From Brugia malayi (taxonomy: Eukaryota > Nematoda > Chromadorea > Rhabditida > Onchocercidae): a stretch of DNA of 64,000 bases. Positions 1 to 12,759 of this stretch are shown here, one piece after another. Each line of letters opens with the position of its first letter. Position 1 is the stretch's first letter. The notes under the pieces are model-generated. The model did not search any database, had not been told where the DNA came from, and worked only from the letters and a program-made list of their open reading frames with translations. The translations under genes and the position numbers were made by a program. The stretch spans positions 4,946,221 to 5,010,220 of the forward strand of contig NW_025062479.1 of assembly GCF_000002995.4 (NCBI RefSeq), read 5' to 3'.

Positions 1-43
1 TTAACTTCAGATGCTTAGTATAAATTTAATGCTTTGATTCTAG

Positions 44-3000
44 GTATTTGGTGGTAAATTTAATTTCAACCCAATGAATCCTAAACCACGTGCAAACTTC
101 GATACATTTATTCAAGCATTATTGACTGTTTTTCAGGTAATTATTGACTTTTTTTTTTTCTTTTTCTAGTGAGCAATTCAAAAAAAACTTGGACTAGACA
201 ATGTAAGCCAAACGCTACTAGCAGCACCGACCATTACCACTTAATGAAGTACAGTGAAATTAGAGATGTAAAATCCTAGTCAACATTTGAAAAAACAATG
301 TGTTGTTTGTCCCAGTGCACTCAGAACTCCTCTTTTATGTTTTTGAAAGCGAGTCAGTTATCATATGCAGCGGTAATTAATTCAGTATTGAAATAAAATA
401 TAGTGATGACAGAACAGAATTGTGAAATTCGAGTTTAATATTTACACAAAACTAAATTTAATTAATTCCATAACATTATGCTATATATATAATTTGTATT
501 TTTATTAATCTAGTATATATTTTAGATTCTAACTGGTGAAGACTGGAATACAGTAATGTATAACGGTATCGCATCATTTGGCGGTGTTGGCTCATGGGGC
601 GTGCTTGTTTCCGTTTATTTTATTGTTTTATTCATTTGTGGTAATTACATATTGCTCAACGTCTTCCTTGCCATTGCGGTTGATAACTTAGCCGATGCAG
701 ACAGCTTAACAAATGCTGAGAAAGAAGAAGAACAAGCAGGTATACTTTTATCTTCCTTAATATTTTAAGATGATTTGAGGGCATTGATTTAAACTTTCAA
801 ACAATTTTCTAAAGCCCATTAATAAATAAATATTCTCACTTCAAGTCGACTGAAGATGGTGTTACAGAAGTTGAAGAAGAAGTGGCGGAAGATGACTATG
901 AGGATGAAAAATATGATGAAAATGGTAATGAGGAGACGAGAGATGATAGCAGGTTTTTCCCAGCTTACATTTAATATTTGTTGAAATCTTCGGTTAATAT
1001 GACACGTTTAATACGCATTATCAGCGACGAATTTGGGGCTACCATTTTTGTCTTTTTTTTTAAGTTATTTGAAAACGAGAATCACTTCGATTCGTTTTGT
1101 TCTGCATACAACATGTCCTACGTGATTAGCTATGTAGTGATATTACCTAGATAATGTTTAGTTAACTTTGCTAAAGTTATGAGCGAAATTTCAAATCCTG
1201 TAAATTTTCAGAATTATATTAAAATTAATTTCAGAATAGTTATGGAAGAAGAAGAGGAAGGCGGCGAAATAATAACTGCACGACCACGTCGGATGTCAGA
1301 ATTGGTTACTGCCAAACAACAAAAACCTATCCCGAAAGCTTCATCACTGTTCATTCTTTCTCATACCAATCCTTTTCGGTGAACTTTTAAATGCTTTATA
1401 AACATTAAAACTGAGAAATTTCCTCAATATCTCACTGGAATAACATATGAACATCTGCCGAGAAGTACGAAGTTCGATCGGAATGAATTTTTTAAAAAAT
1501 ATAATGTGGAATAACAATATACCTTTGTTTTACTTGGGAAAGTTACTTTATTGTTATTTGCTGATACCTGAATTTGTCAGTACTGTTATCTCTTTTAAAT
1601 TTCTAAAACATATTTTTTATTTTGTGGATCATTTAAAGCGTTTCAGAGTATTTTGTAATAAAATTGTCAACCACTCCTACTTCACAAACAGTGTGTTGAT
1701 ATGCATTCTCGTGTCCAGTGCAATGCTTGCAGCAGAAGATCCTCTAGAAGCCCAATCACCCCGTAATACAGTAGGTTATTTTCAGCTTTACTTAATACAG
1801 TATGGTTATGTTTGTTTGTCATCTAGTTTGTTAGCAATTTTGAGTACTGTCTTATCAAGTTCATATGATATAGTTTAAATATGCTATATGATTATATAGT
1901 TAAGAGTTCCAAATTTCAAATATTGGTAACTTATGACTTGTGTCCCATATATTGGATTTCTTTCGTATCTGTTTGGTAGGTGTAGTACCAAATAGAATAA
2001 TACTACTAAAAAAGTAAAGCCTGTATAAGTGTTGTCTTCTTGAACTGTGAAGTTTTTATGCTCTTATAGATTCTGAATTATTTCGACTACTTTTTCACCA
2101 CGGTATTCACTGTTGAAATAACGCTGAAGGTGGTCGTTTATGGACTAATGTTTCACAAAGGTTCATTTTGTCGAAATGCGTTCAATCTGCTGGATATTCT
2201 TGTTGTCGCTGTGTCTCTTGTATCTTTCGTCCTCAAATCAGACGCTATATCTGTTGTTAAAATCCTTCGAGTTCTGCGAGTGTTGAGACCATTGAGGGCA
2301 ATCAATAGAGCCAAAGGCCTTAAGGTTGCATGCTTTACCCTAATTCATTTCATTTCGATAAGTACGAAACTAGAAATTTGTTAAAAGTTGAGAAGAGATT
2401 TAATTTCAACGATAAGGAAATAACCTTTTTATAGCACGTTGTACAGTGTGTTATTGTGGCGGTAAAAACGATTGGTAACATCATGTTAGTTACATTCATG
2501 CTGCAGTTCATGTTTGCCATTATTGGCGTACAACTATTCAAGGGTACTTTCTTCCGTTGCACTGATGAGTCGAAGATGACTGAATATGAATGCAGGTTGA
2601 TGCCTATTTTATTAAAAGAAATCGAGTGAAAAAATATTGTTGTCTCTTCTATCAGTGAATTATTTGATTAACTATATTTTATTATAGAGGTGAATTTCTG
2701 GCCTATGAAGATGGTGATCCTATGAAACCTCTGCGAATGAGACGTGAATGGATTAAGAATGATTTTAATTTCGATAACGTTGGTGACGCTATGATTTCGC
2801 TATTTGTTGTTTCCACCTTTGAAGGTTGGCCTGAGTGAGTTTTATTTTTTGAATTGGTCTTACAATTTTCCAGCAAAAAACGTGTATAACTAACATTCCA
2901 TGAATTTCCATGACTACTCTATTGAATTGAATCTTTTATTTGTATTCTTCAAAAATCTGAAGAAAAAAGTATTTAAGAAAACATCTTGTCTGAAATGATG

Positions 3001-6000
3001 CGTCTGCGATTTTGAAATAACGGGTGGAATAGACTAGAGTGGAACTGGCTTCATTCGACGCGTGTTAGGGTCTCAGTAAATAGAAAATGATGCATAGAGG
3101 TCAGGTTAGTCTTGTCGATCGCATTAAAATAATTATGATCTCAGTCTGCTGTATGTGGCCATAAACTCCAACGAAGAAGACCATGGCCCAGTATATAATG
3201 CTCGTCAAGCGGTTGCTATATTTTTTATCACATTCATTGTTGTTATTGCATTCTTCATGATGAACATCTTCGTTGGTTTCGTTATCGTTACTTTCCAAAA
3301 TGAAGGAGAAAGAGAATATGAAAATTGTGAGCTAGACAAAAATCAAGTAAGATTTCGCGTTTGCTTGACAACTTAAATCATTTCATGAATTCTGTGGAAA
3401 ATCTTTTGACATTTCAGCCACATGTGTACATTTTGCCTCCTCTTACTTATCATTTAAATTTTTGATTGCTATATTTTCAGCGTAAGTGTATTGAATTTGC
3501 ATTAAAAGCAAAACCACATCGGCGATATATACCTCGCAATCGTTTTCAATATCGTGTTTGGTGGTTCGTAACGTCGCAGTTCTTTGAATATGTCATATTC
3601 ATCATCATCTTACTTAACACGACTACGCTGGCGATGAAACATTATCCTCCAGATCCTGGCATGGACCACGTACTCGATGTGCTCAATCTTATTTTCACGG
3701 GAGTTTTCGCACTTGAAGCAGTATTTAAAATCATCGCCTTAAATCCCAAAAATTACTTTGGAGACAGGTAAGATTTTTGCTCGTTTCAAAACTTTTTCTT
3801 TTTCATTGTGAGAAAGTAAAATAAACAAACAAGTCATTTGTTCTCCCTTCTCACCTTGAGCCTGGCACTGGTCTTGCGTGTATTTGATGGAAACAGGATT
3901 ACGCGAAACGATATTTCATGTGTCAGCCAATATATTTAACCTTACTTGACCTTGGCTTTTCAACACATAGTTTTTTAATTGAAACTTCTGGGGATGTAAC
4001 CAACCTAGGAGCAAGCAAGACATTGTCATTTTCAGTGCTTTTTCATTTTAATAACTTGCAAGTTTCTGAGCTTTCGAATATTGAATATTCAACTTATATC
4101 TCTCCATTTTGCAGGTGGAATGCATTTGATTTTGTTATTGTGTTAGGTTCATTTATTGATATTATTTACGGGAAGCTCTCGCCTGGCTCAAATATCATAA
4201 GCATTAATTTTTTTCGTCTTTTCCGTGTGATGCGGTTGGTGAAATTGTTAAGTAGAGGAGAAGGTATTCGAACATTACTATGGACTTTTATGAAGAGTTT
4301 CCAGGTTTGCATTTAACATGCTTTTTAAGAACCTAAGAATTCACTTTCGTTTAAGAACATTGTCATCTAATTTTATCACTTATTAATTTTTGATTTTACA
4401 GGCGCTGCCGTACGTTGCTCTTCTAATCGTTTTGTTATTCTTTATTTATGCCGTTATTGGGATGCAGGTATATTTTTTCGATGAACTTAAATGGTTTTCG
4501 ACTCAAATGCGATGTTGTTCATTTTAAAGTGTTCCTATTATTTTTTAATTTTGAAGTTGTTGCAAACAAGATTGGTGGCATTTTTCTTTAACATTAAACT
4601 TTATTAATCAATAAATCCTGTTAGTAATCAGTGTTTTTAGGTATTTGGGAAAGTAGCATTAAATGATGAGACGCATATTCATCGCAACAACAACTTTCAC
4701 ACATTTCCTGCTGCTGTACTTGTCCTTTTTCGGTATTTTTTTGCCAATTTTAGCCAGATTTAATTTATCGAAAGTTGAATTCTCTCAGCATGATTAGTAG
4801 AAATATGGAAGTCTAATGTATAAAATTGTAATAGGTCGGCAACCGGTGAAGCTTGGCAAGAGATAATGCTTTCTTGTTCGGACAGAGATGAAGTGAAATG
4901 TGATCCGGCTAGTGATGACTACAAGCAAAATCCAGATGCGAAATGTGGTGTGGATTTCGCCTATCCGTATTTCATCTCATTCTTCATGCTTTGTTCCTTC
5001 TTGGTAATCTTAACTTGTAAAAATGAAACGTTTAACTTTAAAAAAATGAATTTAACTTTAACTCTAATTTTTTGCACAAGCTCTTTTAAAGGTCATAAAT
5101 TTGTTTGTGGCAGTTATTATGGATAATTTCGACTACTTAACTCGAGATTGGAGTATCCTTGGACCACATCACCTAGAAGAATTTGTCCGATTATGGTCAG
5201 AATATGATCCAGACGCAAAAGGACGAATAAAGCATTTGGATGTCGTTACTCTGTTACGTAAAATTTCACCACCATTAGGATTTGGTAAACTTTGTCCACA
5301 CCGACTTGCTTGCAAGGTATTTTTTATGAAATCCAAATTTAGTAACCTTCAATTTCATTGATCTTTACCCAAAAGGTCACCAAAATTATTTCACTGCTCG
5401 CTACAATATAAATACTTTGGTAGTGATTTCATGTTCAACTTATCCGCGCTTGAACTTTTTTAGTAGAGCTCCTTCGTTAACTATTACTTATTTGTAATTT
5501 ACCTAATCCAAATCATTTTGCTTGAATTAGCTTGCATTTGTTTCTTTTTTTGCCAGCGTCATTTGATTGAAAGGGAAGTGTTTTATATTACAAATTTATG
5601 AGAAAAGCAGCAGTCGCAAAAGAATATTTTGAGGGAAGAGTATTTTAGATGAGATAACGATTATATAGTTGGCCAGAGCTGAATTCACAGCTAAATTCAA
5701 CTTCATATAAATTTTTTTACCATACTTTATTAAGTATTACATTGGGAAGGTTGCAGCGTTTGGTGTCAATGAATATGCCACTGAATTCAGATGGCACAGT
5801 GTGTTTTAATGCAACACTGTTTGCTCTGGTACGAACAAATTTAAAAATTTACACAGAAGGTAATATCGACGAAGTAAATGAACAATTACGATCAGCCATC
5901 CGTCGAATTTGGAAGCGTACCCCACAGAAAATGTTGGATGAAGTAGTGCCACCTGCAGGAAGTGATGCTTTTACTACAGTTTAATGAATTTTGGATTAAA

Positions 6001-8326
6001 ACTTTATGTTATTATTGCATTTTATTCTAAAATCAAATTCCTAAATATTTTATTAGAAAAACGTCGTTGTTGCTTACCATCTATTGGTATAAAAAGCAAT
6101 TATACGGAATATAAAATTATAAAACGATGTTGTATTTCTCTTCAACTATTGAAACGTAATATTTTTGGGTACTGTTATTCAAAAAATGTTGAAATTTGAA
6201 TTAAAAATTGAATTCTACCCCTGAAAAAGTTCCCTTCACTTCAGGAGACGATGACGTTACTGTTGGAAAATTTTATGCCACTTTTCTGATTCAAGATTAT
6301 TTTCGTAGATTTAAAAAAAGAAAAGAACTGGAATCCAAAGGTAAGCAGCCATTAATATTGTTTTCTTCATGAGATAAAGTAACAGACAAAAATTTTTGTG
6401 AGCATAAGGGATCAGAAAAATTCCGTGATATGAAACTGAGGAAAAAGCGATTTTATTACAGTTTTTAATGATTAGATGAGTTCGTATACAATAAGATTTA
6501 TGCTTAATTTAAGGAATAGTGCCGCAACAGACCTCACAAGCAATGGCTTTACAAGCAGGCTTGCGAACGCTGCATGAAATTGGACCAGAATTAAAGCGAG
6601 CAATTTCTGGCAATTTGGAAACTGACTTCACGTTAGACGTCGAAGAACCTCAACACAGAGTTGTTTTCATTTGGTTTTTTAAAATTTTGTTGTTTGCACA
6701 TTGGGTCTCTTTTGGATTTTTTGGGAAGACTTTACTGTTGAGAAAATGAGCTTTAACTTCAACAAAAAATGAAAATTCATTTCCAGCGTCCACACTCACT
6801 TTTCAACAACATCATTTCGGCACTCGGTGGTTCGGCCCGAGCGAATCAAATTTATCGTGAAGACCGAACAACTCGATCACTTTCAATGACTGGTGTGCTT
6901 TCTAAACTTGCATCAAACTTTTATTTTTTGAATTTAAAAAATCAGTACGTATGTAACATGTATTTTTGAAAGATCTCAACTTCACAGTTAAATTTAAATA
7001 TAAGTAAATTTAAATCACATATAAAGTGCGATATTTTTTTATCAAAACATTAGAAAAGTACAACTGATATACACTGCAACTGTCTACCTGCTGTCGAATT
7101 TTGGTGACACTAAGTTTTGAAATTTGTTGAAAAGATACATTTTAAAACAAGCTCATTTACTCGCTAGTGATTATTAGTCCTTCCCTGTAGCAGGAAGCAT
7201 AACTATGCTTTTGAAAGATATTAATAATTTCAGCCAACAATCAACTATCACCAACACGTTCATTGTATGGTAATAATGACATGGTGTCAGTAACAGCCCA
7301 TGGCCACTTAACTTCTAACTGTTCAATCAATATTCCACCTTCGGCACGTTCCAACGGTGGTGTTTTACAACGACGCCTACCTCAAATACCTTCTCCAAAT
7401 ATATCCTTTAATCAAAAATTATTAGAAAATGATTTACTTGTGTCACGATTGGCTCTTAATGCTGAAAGTCATTATATACTGGCCAACAGAAGGTTTGTTT
7501 GAATTCATTTAGAATTTCTAAAAGCCACAGTCTAGAATAACTTTTCATATTGATCAAACATTACAACGTTAATTAATAAATTCTGTTCACAGCATGCCTT
7601 TGGATACAGATGAAGAAGAGGAATGGGGCGAAAGGAGAGACACGAATAGACTACGAAATGATGAGACGTGGATGAACAATGGTAGGCCTGGGAAAGGCTT
7701 AAGAAAACCTTTCATGCTAGCAAGAAATCAAGCAATGGCCATTGCTGGTGTGCCAGCCGATATAAGTGAAGCTTTTGAAGGCACATACAGGTAACCTAAC
7801 CTTAGCTAATTTTTACTTTATGGTAATTTCCGTAGAAATTCCGAAATAGTTCAGATTGCTAAGCGGATACCTAATTGTCATTTAGACCAGCACCAGATGG
7901 GAAATCAGTTCGGCTACCTCTTTCAAACAGACCAGTGTTAAGGCCAGATAGAAATGAAGAGGGCTTAACTGGACGTCTTGTTGGTGAAGCCTTGGCATTG
8001 GGTAGATACATGGATGAGCGTGTTGTTGAAGCGGCACGACGAGAAATTGCAGAAGGTAACGTGTCATTGTCGAAAAAAAAAGTGATTTTGTATTCTCCAC
8101 ATCTTTTGAATACCAGAAACAATTACCGTATCTTTTAGCCTATTCACTGGAAGAATCTGAGCTTGAAAGTGCAGCGGCAACACTGGCAGATGCACGTTAC
8201 ATGGAACACCTTGGTATGGAGCGTTGCGAAGTACGAGACTTCAACAGATATTCGGCGCGGGCGCTTCTGAGACCCGCACCGTCACAAGAAGCTCCTGAAG
8301 ACGATCTCTTTATTACGACGTTATAA
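44..8326 (+). CDS. egl-19: L-type voltage-gated calcium channel alpha-1 subunit, 3' part (EGL-19/Cav1 type)
   Basis: Pore subunit of the plasma-membrane L-type Ca2+ channel of muscle and neurons. The gene enters the window inside domain II, so its 5' half is missing. I join 23 exons: 44-136, 526-739, 856-952, 1235-1378, 1647-1770, 2070-2324, 2435-2595, 2688-2834, 3145-3346, 3481-3767, 4115-4304, 4402-4467, 4641-4732, 4835-5003, 5092-5316, 5757-5961, 6245-6340, 6514-6659, 6787-6892, 7234-7492, 7593-7790, 7886-8055, 8139-8326. They give 1277 codons in one open frame. Three of the four selectivity-filter glutamates are visible: LTGEDW (domain II), TFEGWPD (III) and ATGEAW (IV). Arginine-rich S4 segments lie near residues 288-309 and 609-636. 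An EF-hand-like region (about 760-820) and an IQ calmodulin-binding motif ([14 protein letters not shown], about 900-915) follow. The II-III linker is very acidic. The protein ends in ITTL, a class I PDZ ligand. Cav1-specific matches make a Cav2 or Cav3 channel unlikely. Confidence 0.95.
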
Positions 8327-8555
8327 TTCTGGAATAGTGCTTCTATCTGGAAGATTCCTTCTTAACTTTTCTCTGCTTTCTTGAAATAAGCTGCATGGAC
8401 GGCTATAGTTGTCCTTCAAAGTTTTGGTGAAAGCCGATGGAAAATGATTTGCTCAACAAATTACACCCTCTATGTTCTTGTGTGATGTAAGATTCGGATT
8501 GGTGCCACAGGTCTTATTCATTTCACTGTGGTCCAAAGTTTTCCCTTCATTTTTA

Positions 8556-8561
8556 AATAAA
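8556..8561 (+). promoter_or_regulatory. AATAAA polyadenylation signal after the calcium channel
   Basis: A consensus AATAAA lies 230 bp after the channel stop codon. It is the first such hexamer downstream, so it is the likely 3' end signal. A second AATAAA lies about 220 bp further on and could be an alternative. Confidence 0.55.
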
Positions 8562-9604
8562 TGTCTGCCTTTTATGACAAGTTACATTAAAGGCTATTCG
8601 ATAATGTAAAATACGAAATGTAAAACTTGTAACAGGAAGACACATAGAAATATAATAATTTGTATTTGAAGTGTCCTTTCATTTTTTCACTTGCTACTAT
8701 GTACAGATTTTTCTTGTAGTGGTTTTATCTTGAAAACTGAAGCGTTCGAGAGTGCTGTCTCTGAACAAATATGGTGCTAATAAACTGGTTTGACGTAATA
8801 TCGTACCCTCGAAGAAATGCTGAGACGAAACCGAAACTTATATTAAAAATTAAAATACGAGTCTCTCAGAATAAGATGTCGCAAGAGAGTAAAATGACAA
8901 AATGAACTCTGTAGTTCAGGTATCTACAAACTGGATACAGTCATCTTCATTTGCTGTAAATGGCCCACTTGAGAATTCGTTTTAACCCTGAAGCATGATG
9001 CAGATATGAATAAGTATTTGTATATATAGCTATCAAAAAAATAAACGCGTACCACATGCATGTTAATATGCAAAATACAAAAAGGTAGAAGTATGAACTC
9101 GCCCCACGTGACTCTACTAAATTCAATCTAAGTCTAACTTTCAACTTCTTATCTGCTCCAAAAATGATCTGAGAGCAGATGATGCAGTGCCTCAGAAACA
9201 TCGCCAGTGAGAATGAGTCGTTTTCACTACGAAATGAATTAAGACTTGGCACTTTTTCACGTCTTATAGAACTTTGCTTGAACATTGCTTATGTCAAACA
9301 GGAGGAGGAGGGAGGGAGAGAAGTAAGAAGATAATCGGAGCATACTTATATAATCTCTTTGGGAAAGATTAAATTCGAAAAAAGTCCTGAATGGTACGGC
9401 GACTCAGGATTCTTTTTATAAGTTTTAGGGAGGTCAGTTTCGGAAAGCTGCAAAAGTCCGTGGTTGTTTCGGAAATGATGATATGTGGACGGTTGGCATA
9501 CAGAGAGTTTGGTGTGGATTCGTTCTCATTTTCATTCAAGCGCTGTTTCTTTACATTTGTTGTGATTAGGAAGATAATCATTTTAGGTTGTCTTTTCGAG
9601 AACG
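8562..9604. other. Intergenic: calcium channel to AIMP2-like gene
   Basis: The region holds the likely channel 3' end and the upstream sequence of the next gene. A 112-codon minus-strand ORF (8947-9285) and overlapping ORFs on both strands at 9369-9627 are open, but none matches a family I know. The short G-rich run at 9301-9320 (GGAGGAGGAGGGAGGGAGAG) is the only obvious compositional feature. Confidence 0.5.
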
Positions 9605-11218
9605 ATGCAGCAGATGTATGCTGTTAGACCGTATCTGAACTTTCATGAAAATATGCGTCCTTCTGACGTGATGTATCCAGTAAAGAATTATCATGCTGTT
9701 CTCCCTACTGGTGGTATGTTACTTAATCCTACCATTTCGAGTTATATTATTATATTCACTGTGGTAGTTTTACAGTTGCTGTATAACTTACTGGGATTCT
9801 GGAAGTTCATTCACAGTATTTCAGAACTTTTTATGGTCCCCATTTACCTATTGTATGTAGAAAATCGATAGGGAATATTACAGGTGGTGTCAAATTTGCA
9901 ATGGAAGAAAGTTTGAGGGAAATCATCAACAGAAATCAGCTGAAACTCGTTGAACAGCTTACAGCATTTATTGATGATTTGAATAAGACATTAGTAAACT
10001 GTTCTTCATCTTCAGTAAAAATTAAGACAACATTTAAAGAATCGAAGGCCATCCCTAGTGTTCTGCAACAACAGTTTGCATTCAGGAAGGTTAACTTTAT
10101 AACTCTAACTTTAACTACCGCATTTTTGGACAGCAAAACAAAATTTTCAGGAACTCACATGATTTACTTTCCAGAGTAAAGTCAATACTTTATCAAAAGA
10201 GGAAATAGGTGCATGCTGTTCTCCAACACTAACTGTTTTCAAAACCGTAAAATATCCCACGAGTAGGATCACACTTGTTGGCGATATTGAACAGCTGTGG
10301 TTGAAAAATTTAGCGAAAGTTACTATGGGAACTTCGATACGGTTTGAAGGATTAAATGATGGAATCAGTGCACCACGTTGTACTGTTAAACTGCAACCAT
10401 CTAGTAGTAAGTTGTAATTTCTTGTCTATGTAAGCATATCAGCAATGTTCGTCACTGCGTAATACGGTAGTTTCTAAGTTCTTACCTCATTTTTTATTAC
10501 AGAGATGTGACTTGCATAAAGGATTTGAGGGCTATGGAACTTTTTTATACTAACAATGAAAAATAGAATTTTCAACAGAAAAATTACCTCTCAGATTTGT
10601 TGAAGCAGGTTTTTTCCCAGTTATCATTTCTGTTTAGTTTTCTAACGGGATACCCTTCCATGAATAGGGATAGGAAACAAATCTAATTTTCGAATGAGCC
10701 TTTGGTTTTTCAGAAAAAAGTAATTATGTGTTATTCATTTGCTTTTAATGGTGATTAGATTATGTAAATTTGTAGCTAAGATTGTATTAATATACTTTGT
10801 TGCCCATCTGTTAATACCTTATTTTACAGATAAAAAATTCGTTGCCGAAATAAATGGTACGAAGGTGTCAGAGCATATTTCAGTTTGGAAGTTACTTGGT
10901 ACACTGACTTCTCTTTATCCAACGGCTTCGGAGCATGCAGATATTTGTACTCACATGGATTACTGGTTACAATTGATAGATGATGTGCTATTGAACAGAC
11001 GTAGTGAAAATAATTTATGTCGTCAAATGAGTATTGCTTTAAGCCATCACGATTATCTGGTTCCAAATGTTGCTGCAACGCTAGTTGATGTTCTTGCATA
11101 TTCTGTTATTAGAAAACAGTCATATTATTCAAATAATGTTGAGTTGTGGTTACTGCGTATGGATAAATTGTTCTGTAGATGTAATCGCACTTCTAATTTT
11201 GTAGTTGATCTTACCTAA
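9605..11218 (+). CDS. AIMP2: AIMP2-like (p38) scaffold of the multi-aminoacyl-tRNA synthetase complex
   Basis: Four exons, 9605-9713, 9884-10089, 10175-10406 and 10830-11218, encode 311 residues; human AIMP2 has 320. The N-terminus MQQMYAVRPYL followed by MYPVKNYHAVLPTG resembles the AIMP2 N-terminal peptide that docks lysyl-tRNA synthetase in vertebrates. A short helical or leucine-rich segment follows (about residues 40-65). The C-terminal 130 residues have the GST-C-like pattern of the family (ISVWKLLGTLTSLYP, YWLQLIDDVLL, then VAATLVDVLAYSVI). AIMP2 has no catalytic activity; it holds synthetases together in the cytosol. The start is the first ATG of the open frame and gives the family N-terminus directly. 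The donor after codon 36 could be GTGGTA or GTATGT, both in phase 1; I chose GTATGT as the stronger site. The gene for mS25 begins 626 bp after the stop. Confidence 0.8.
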
Positions 11219-11844
11219 ATTCTTATAATAGCGATTGAGTTCTGTTAAGTTTAGGAGCTCCATGACTATTAGCCATTGCTCTAGCTGTTGATTTGTTCTA
11301 ATGGTGTTAATCGTCAGTAATGTCTTATTATTTCGATTAAAGTTTCAATAATATACATTGTGAGTTTGGCGTCATTTAATCGCTACCACTGTTAATGAGA
11401 TATCTTTGCTAAGATCTGTACGAAAATATTTTTTTTACTAATTTTCTAATATTTACTAATTAAGAAATGGAAAAAATTATTTCAGCACTGTCCAGTTGTT
11501 TGTTTCATATATTATTTCATAACTTCTTTATATATGTTATTTAAAAAAAAAAAAATTGTTATCAGCTGATATAAGTAAACGGGTTACACGAATACGGAAA
11601 TGTCATGGGAAGAACTGTTATATGAAAGTTTCGTAATTTAGAATCTACATTGAATAGCATATCGTGATTTAACTGTAGTAACAGAATAGGGTTGAAGGTT
11701 CATGTTGCAAAGCAAAATTTACTATATTGCAATTTAAAGGCTGTGAGTGCAGTACTAACGTTCTCGAGTGCTTGCCTGGACGGTGCTAGAAACGCTTTAG
11801 CTCTCTCTTTGTCCCTCTTTCTCTCTCTTTGTTCTTTGTCTCTG
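11219..11844 (+). promoter_or_regulatory. Short spacer with pyrimidine-rich leader of the mS25 gene
   Basis: Only 626 bp separate the AIMP2-like stop from the mS25 start. At 11793-11800 there is an acceptor-like CGCTTTAG. It is followed at once by a tract (11801-11843) made almost wholly of C and T, running up to the ATG at 11845. If a spliced leader joins at 11800, the 5' UTR would be almost pure pyrimidine. The spacing is compatible with a two-gene operon or with a separate promoter; the sequence alone does not decide. Confidence 0.4.
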
Positions 11845-12759
11845 ATGTCATTTAAGCTTGGCACAGTACCGTTAAGGCGTACGTATTTGTATCTTCAACA
11901 AGGTACAATACAATTCAGGGACCGTGTAAAGGTTGGTTTTCTTCATTTTAAATTACTTAAGCATTTGTATGTTCAGTGCAAATTTTATGAGGGATTCCTG
12001 TCATCTCGGAATGCTCACTTTATCATTTTACCAATATTTTGTGGATCTGTGTGTTTTCAGGTATTTGCTATCGGTTATAAGCAGTTTCCACGAGATGACA
12101 TACGACATAAAGGTGTTATAGAATTTGTTTTCTGGCATTGGGCTCAATTACAGTACAATAATCCATATGTTCAGTTGGTGCGGTTCACCAACATTAGCAT
12201 TGTACCGTTTGGGAAGGCTTTCTTAGGTCAGTTTTAAGAAATTCCCTCAATTTTTGTGGGATTATCGTTTTTGAAAACATGGTTTCCCATAAAATGACAT
12301 TATATACTACTATCAAATTTAGTATTCGTATTTCTAATTTTTTTTTTTTTTATTGCATTCTTTGTTATTACATGCAGTGGGTTGTCTGTGATAGTGAATT
12401 ACGTAACTTAATATTCTTGACACTATGATAAGAATAGTAAGATTAAGGAAGAATATTCACCAGAATTGTGTTTCCGAACGAGATGGAGTATTGCAGATGA
12501 TGGTCGTGAAGTGTTGTTCGATTTAGAAGGCAAAACCCGCGAGGAAATTGAGGAAATGTTTCGGACAACGTTGGGTAAAACGAAAGTTTCGTTGAGGCGA
12601 GAACGTTTAGAGAAAATGTTGAGGACCGATCAGTCATTATTTGGGAGGAAGTGTAAGAGGGAATGTATTTGTGAAATACAAGGCCAGCATCCATGTACCT
12701 CACTGCTTTATGCTCCTGATTATATGAAAGGGAAGTGGCGATGGAATCATAATATCTAG
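11845..12759 (+). CDS. mrps-25: Mitochondrial small ribosomal subunit protein mS25
   Basis: Three exons, 11845-11931, 12061-12226 and 12497-12759, encode 171 residues; human MRPS25 has 173. The N-terminus LGTVPLRRTYLYLQQGTIQF matches the family start (PxRRTxxYLxxG). The middle keeps the FVFxxxxQLQYNNPxVQ block. The C-terminal part has the cysteine-bearing segment KCKRECICEIQGQHPC before a short basic tail. The protein is part of the small subunit of the mitochondrial ribosome. No strong amphipathic presequence is seen, as is usual for mS25. The ATG was chosen because it lies directly before the conserved N-terminal block and no upstream in-frame ATG fits. A likely poly(A) signal AATAAA is at 12863-12868. 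Confidence 0.9.

Noticed and set aside
8947..9285. 112-codon minus-strand ORF between the calcium channel and the AIMP2-like gene
   Set aside because: Residue content is that of random AT-rich sequence, there is no domain, and it lies in the presumed 3' flank and promoter region.
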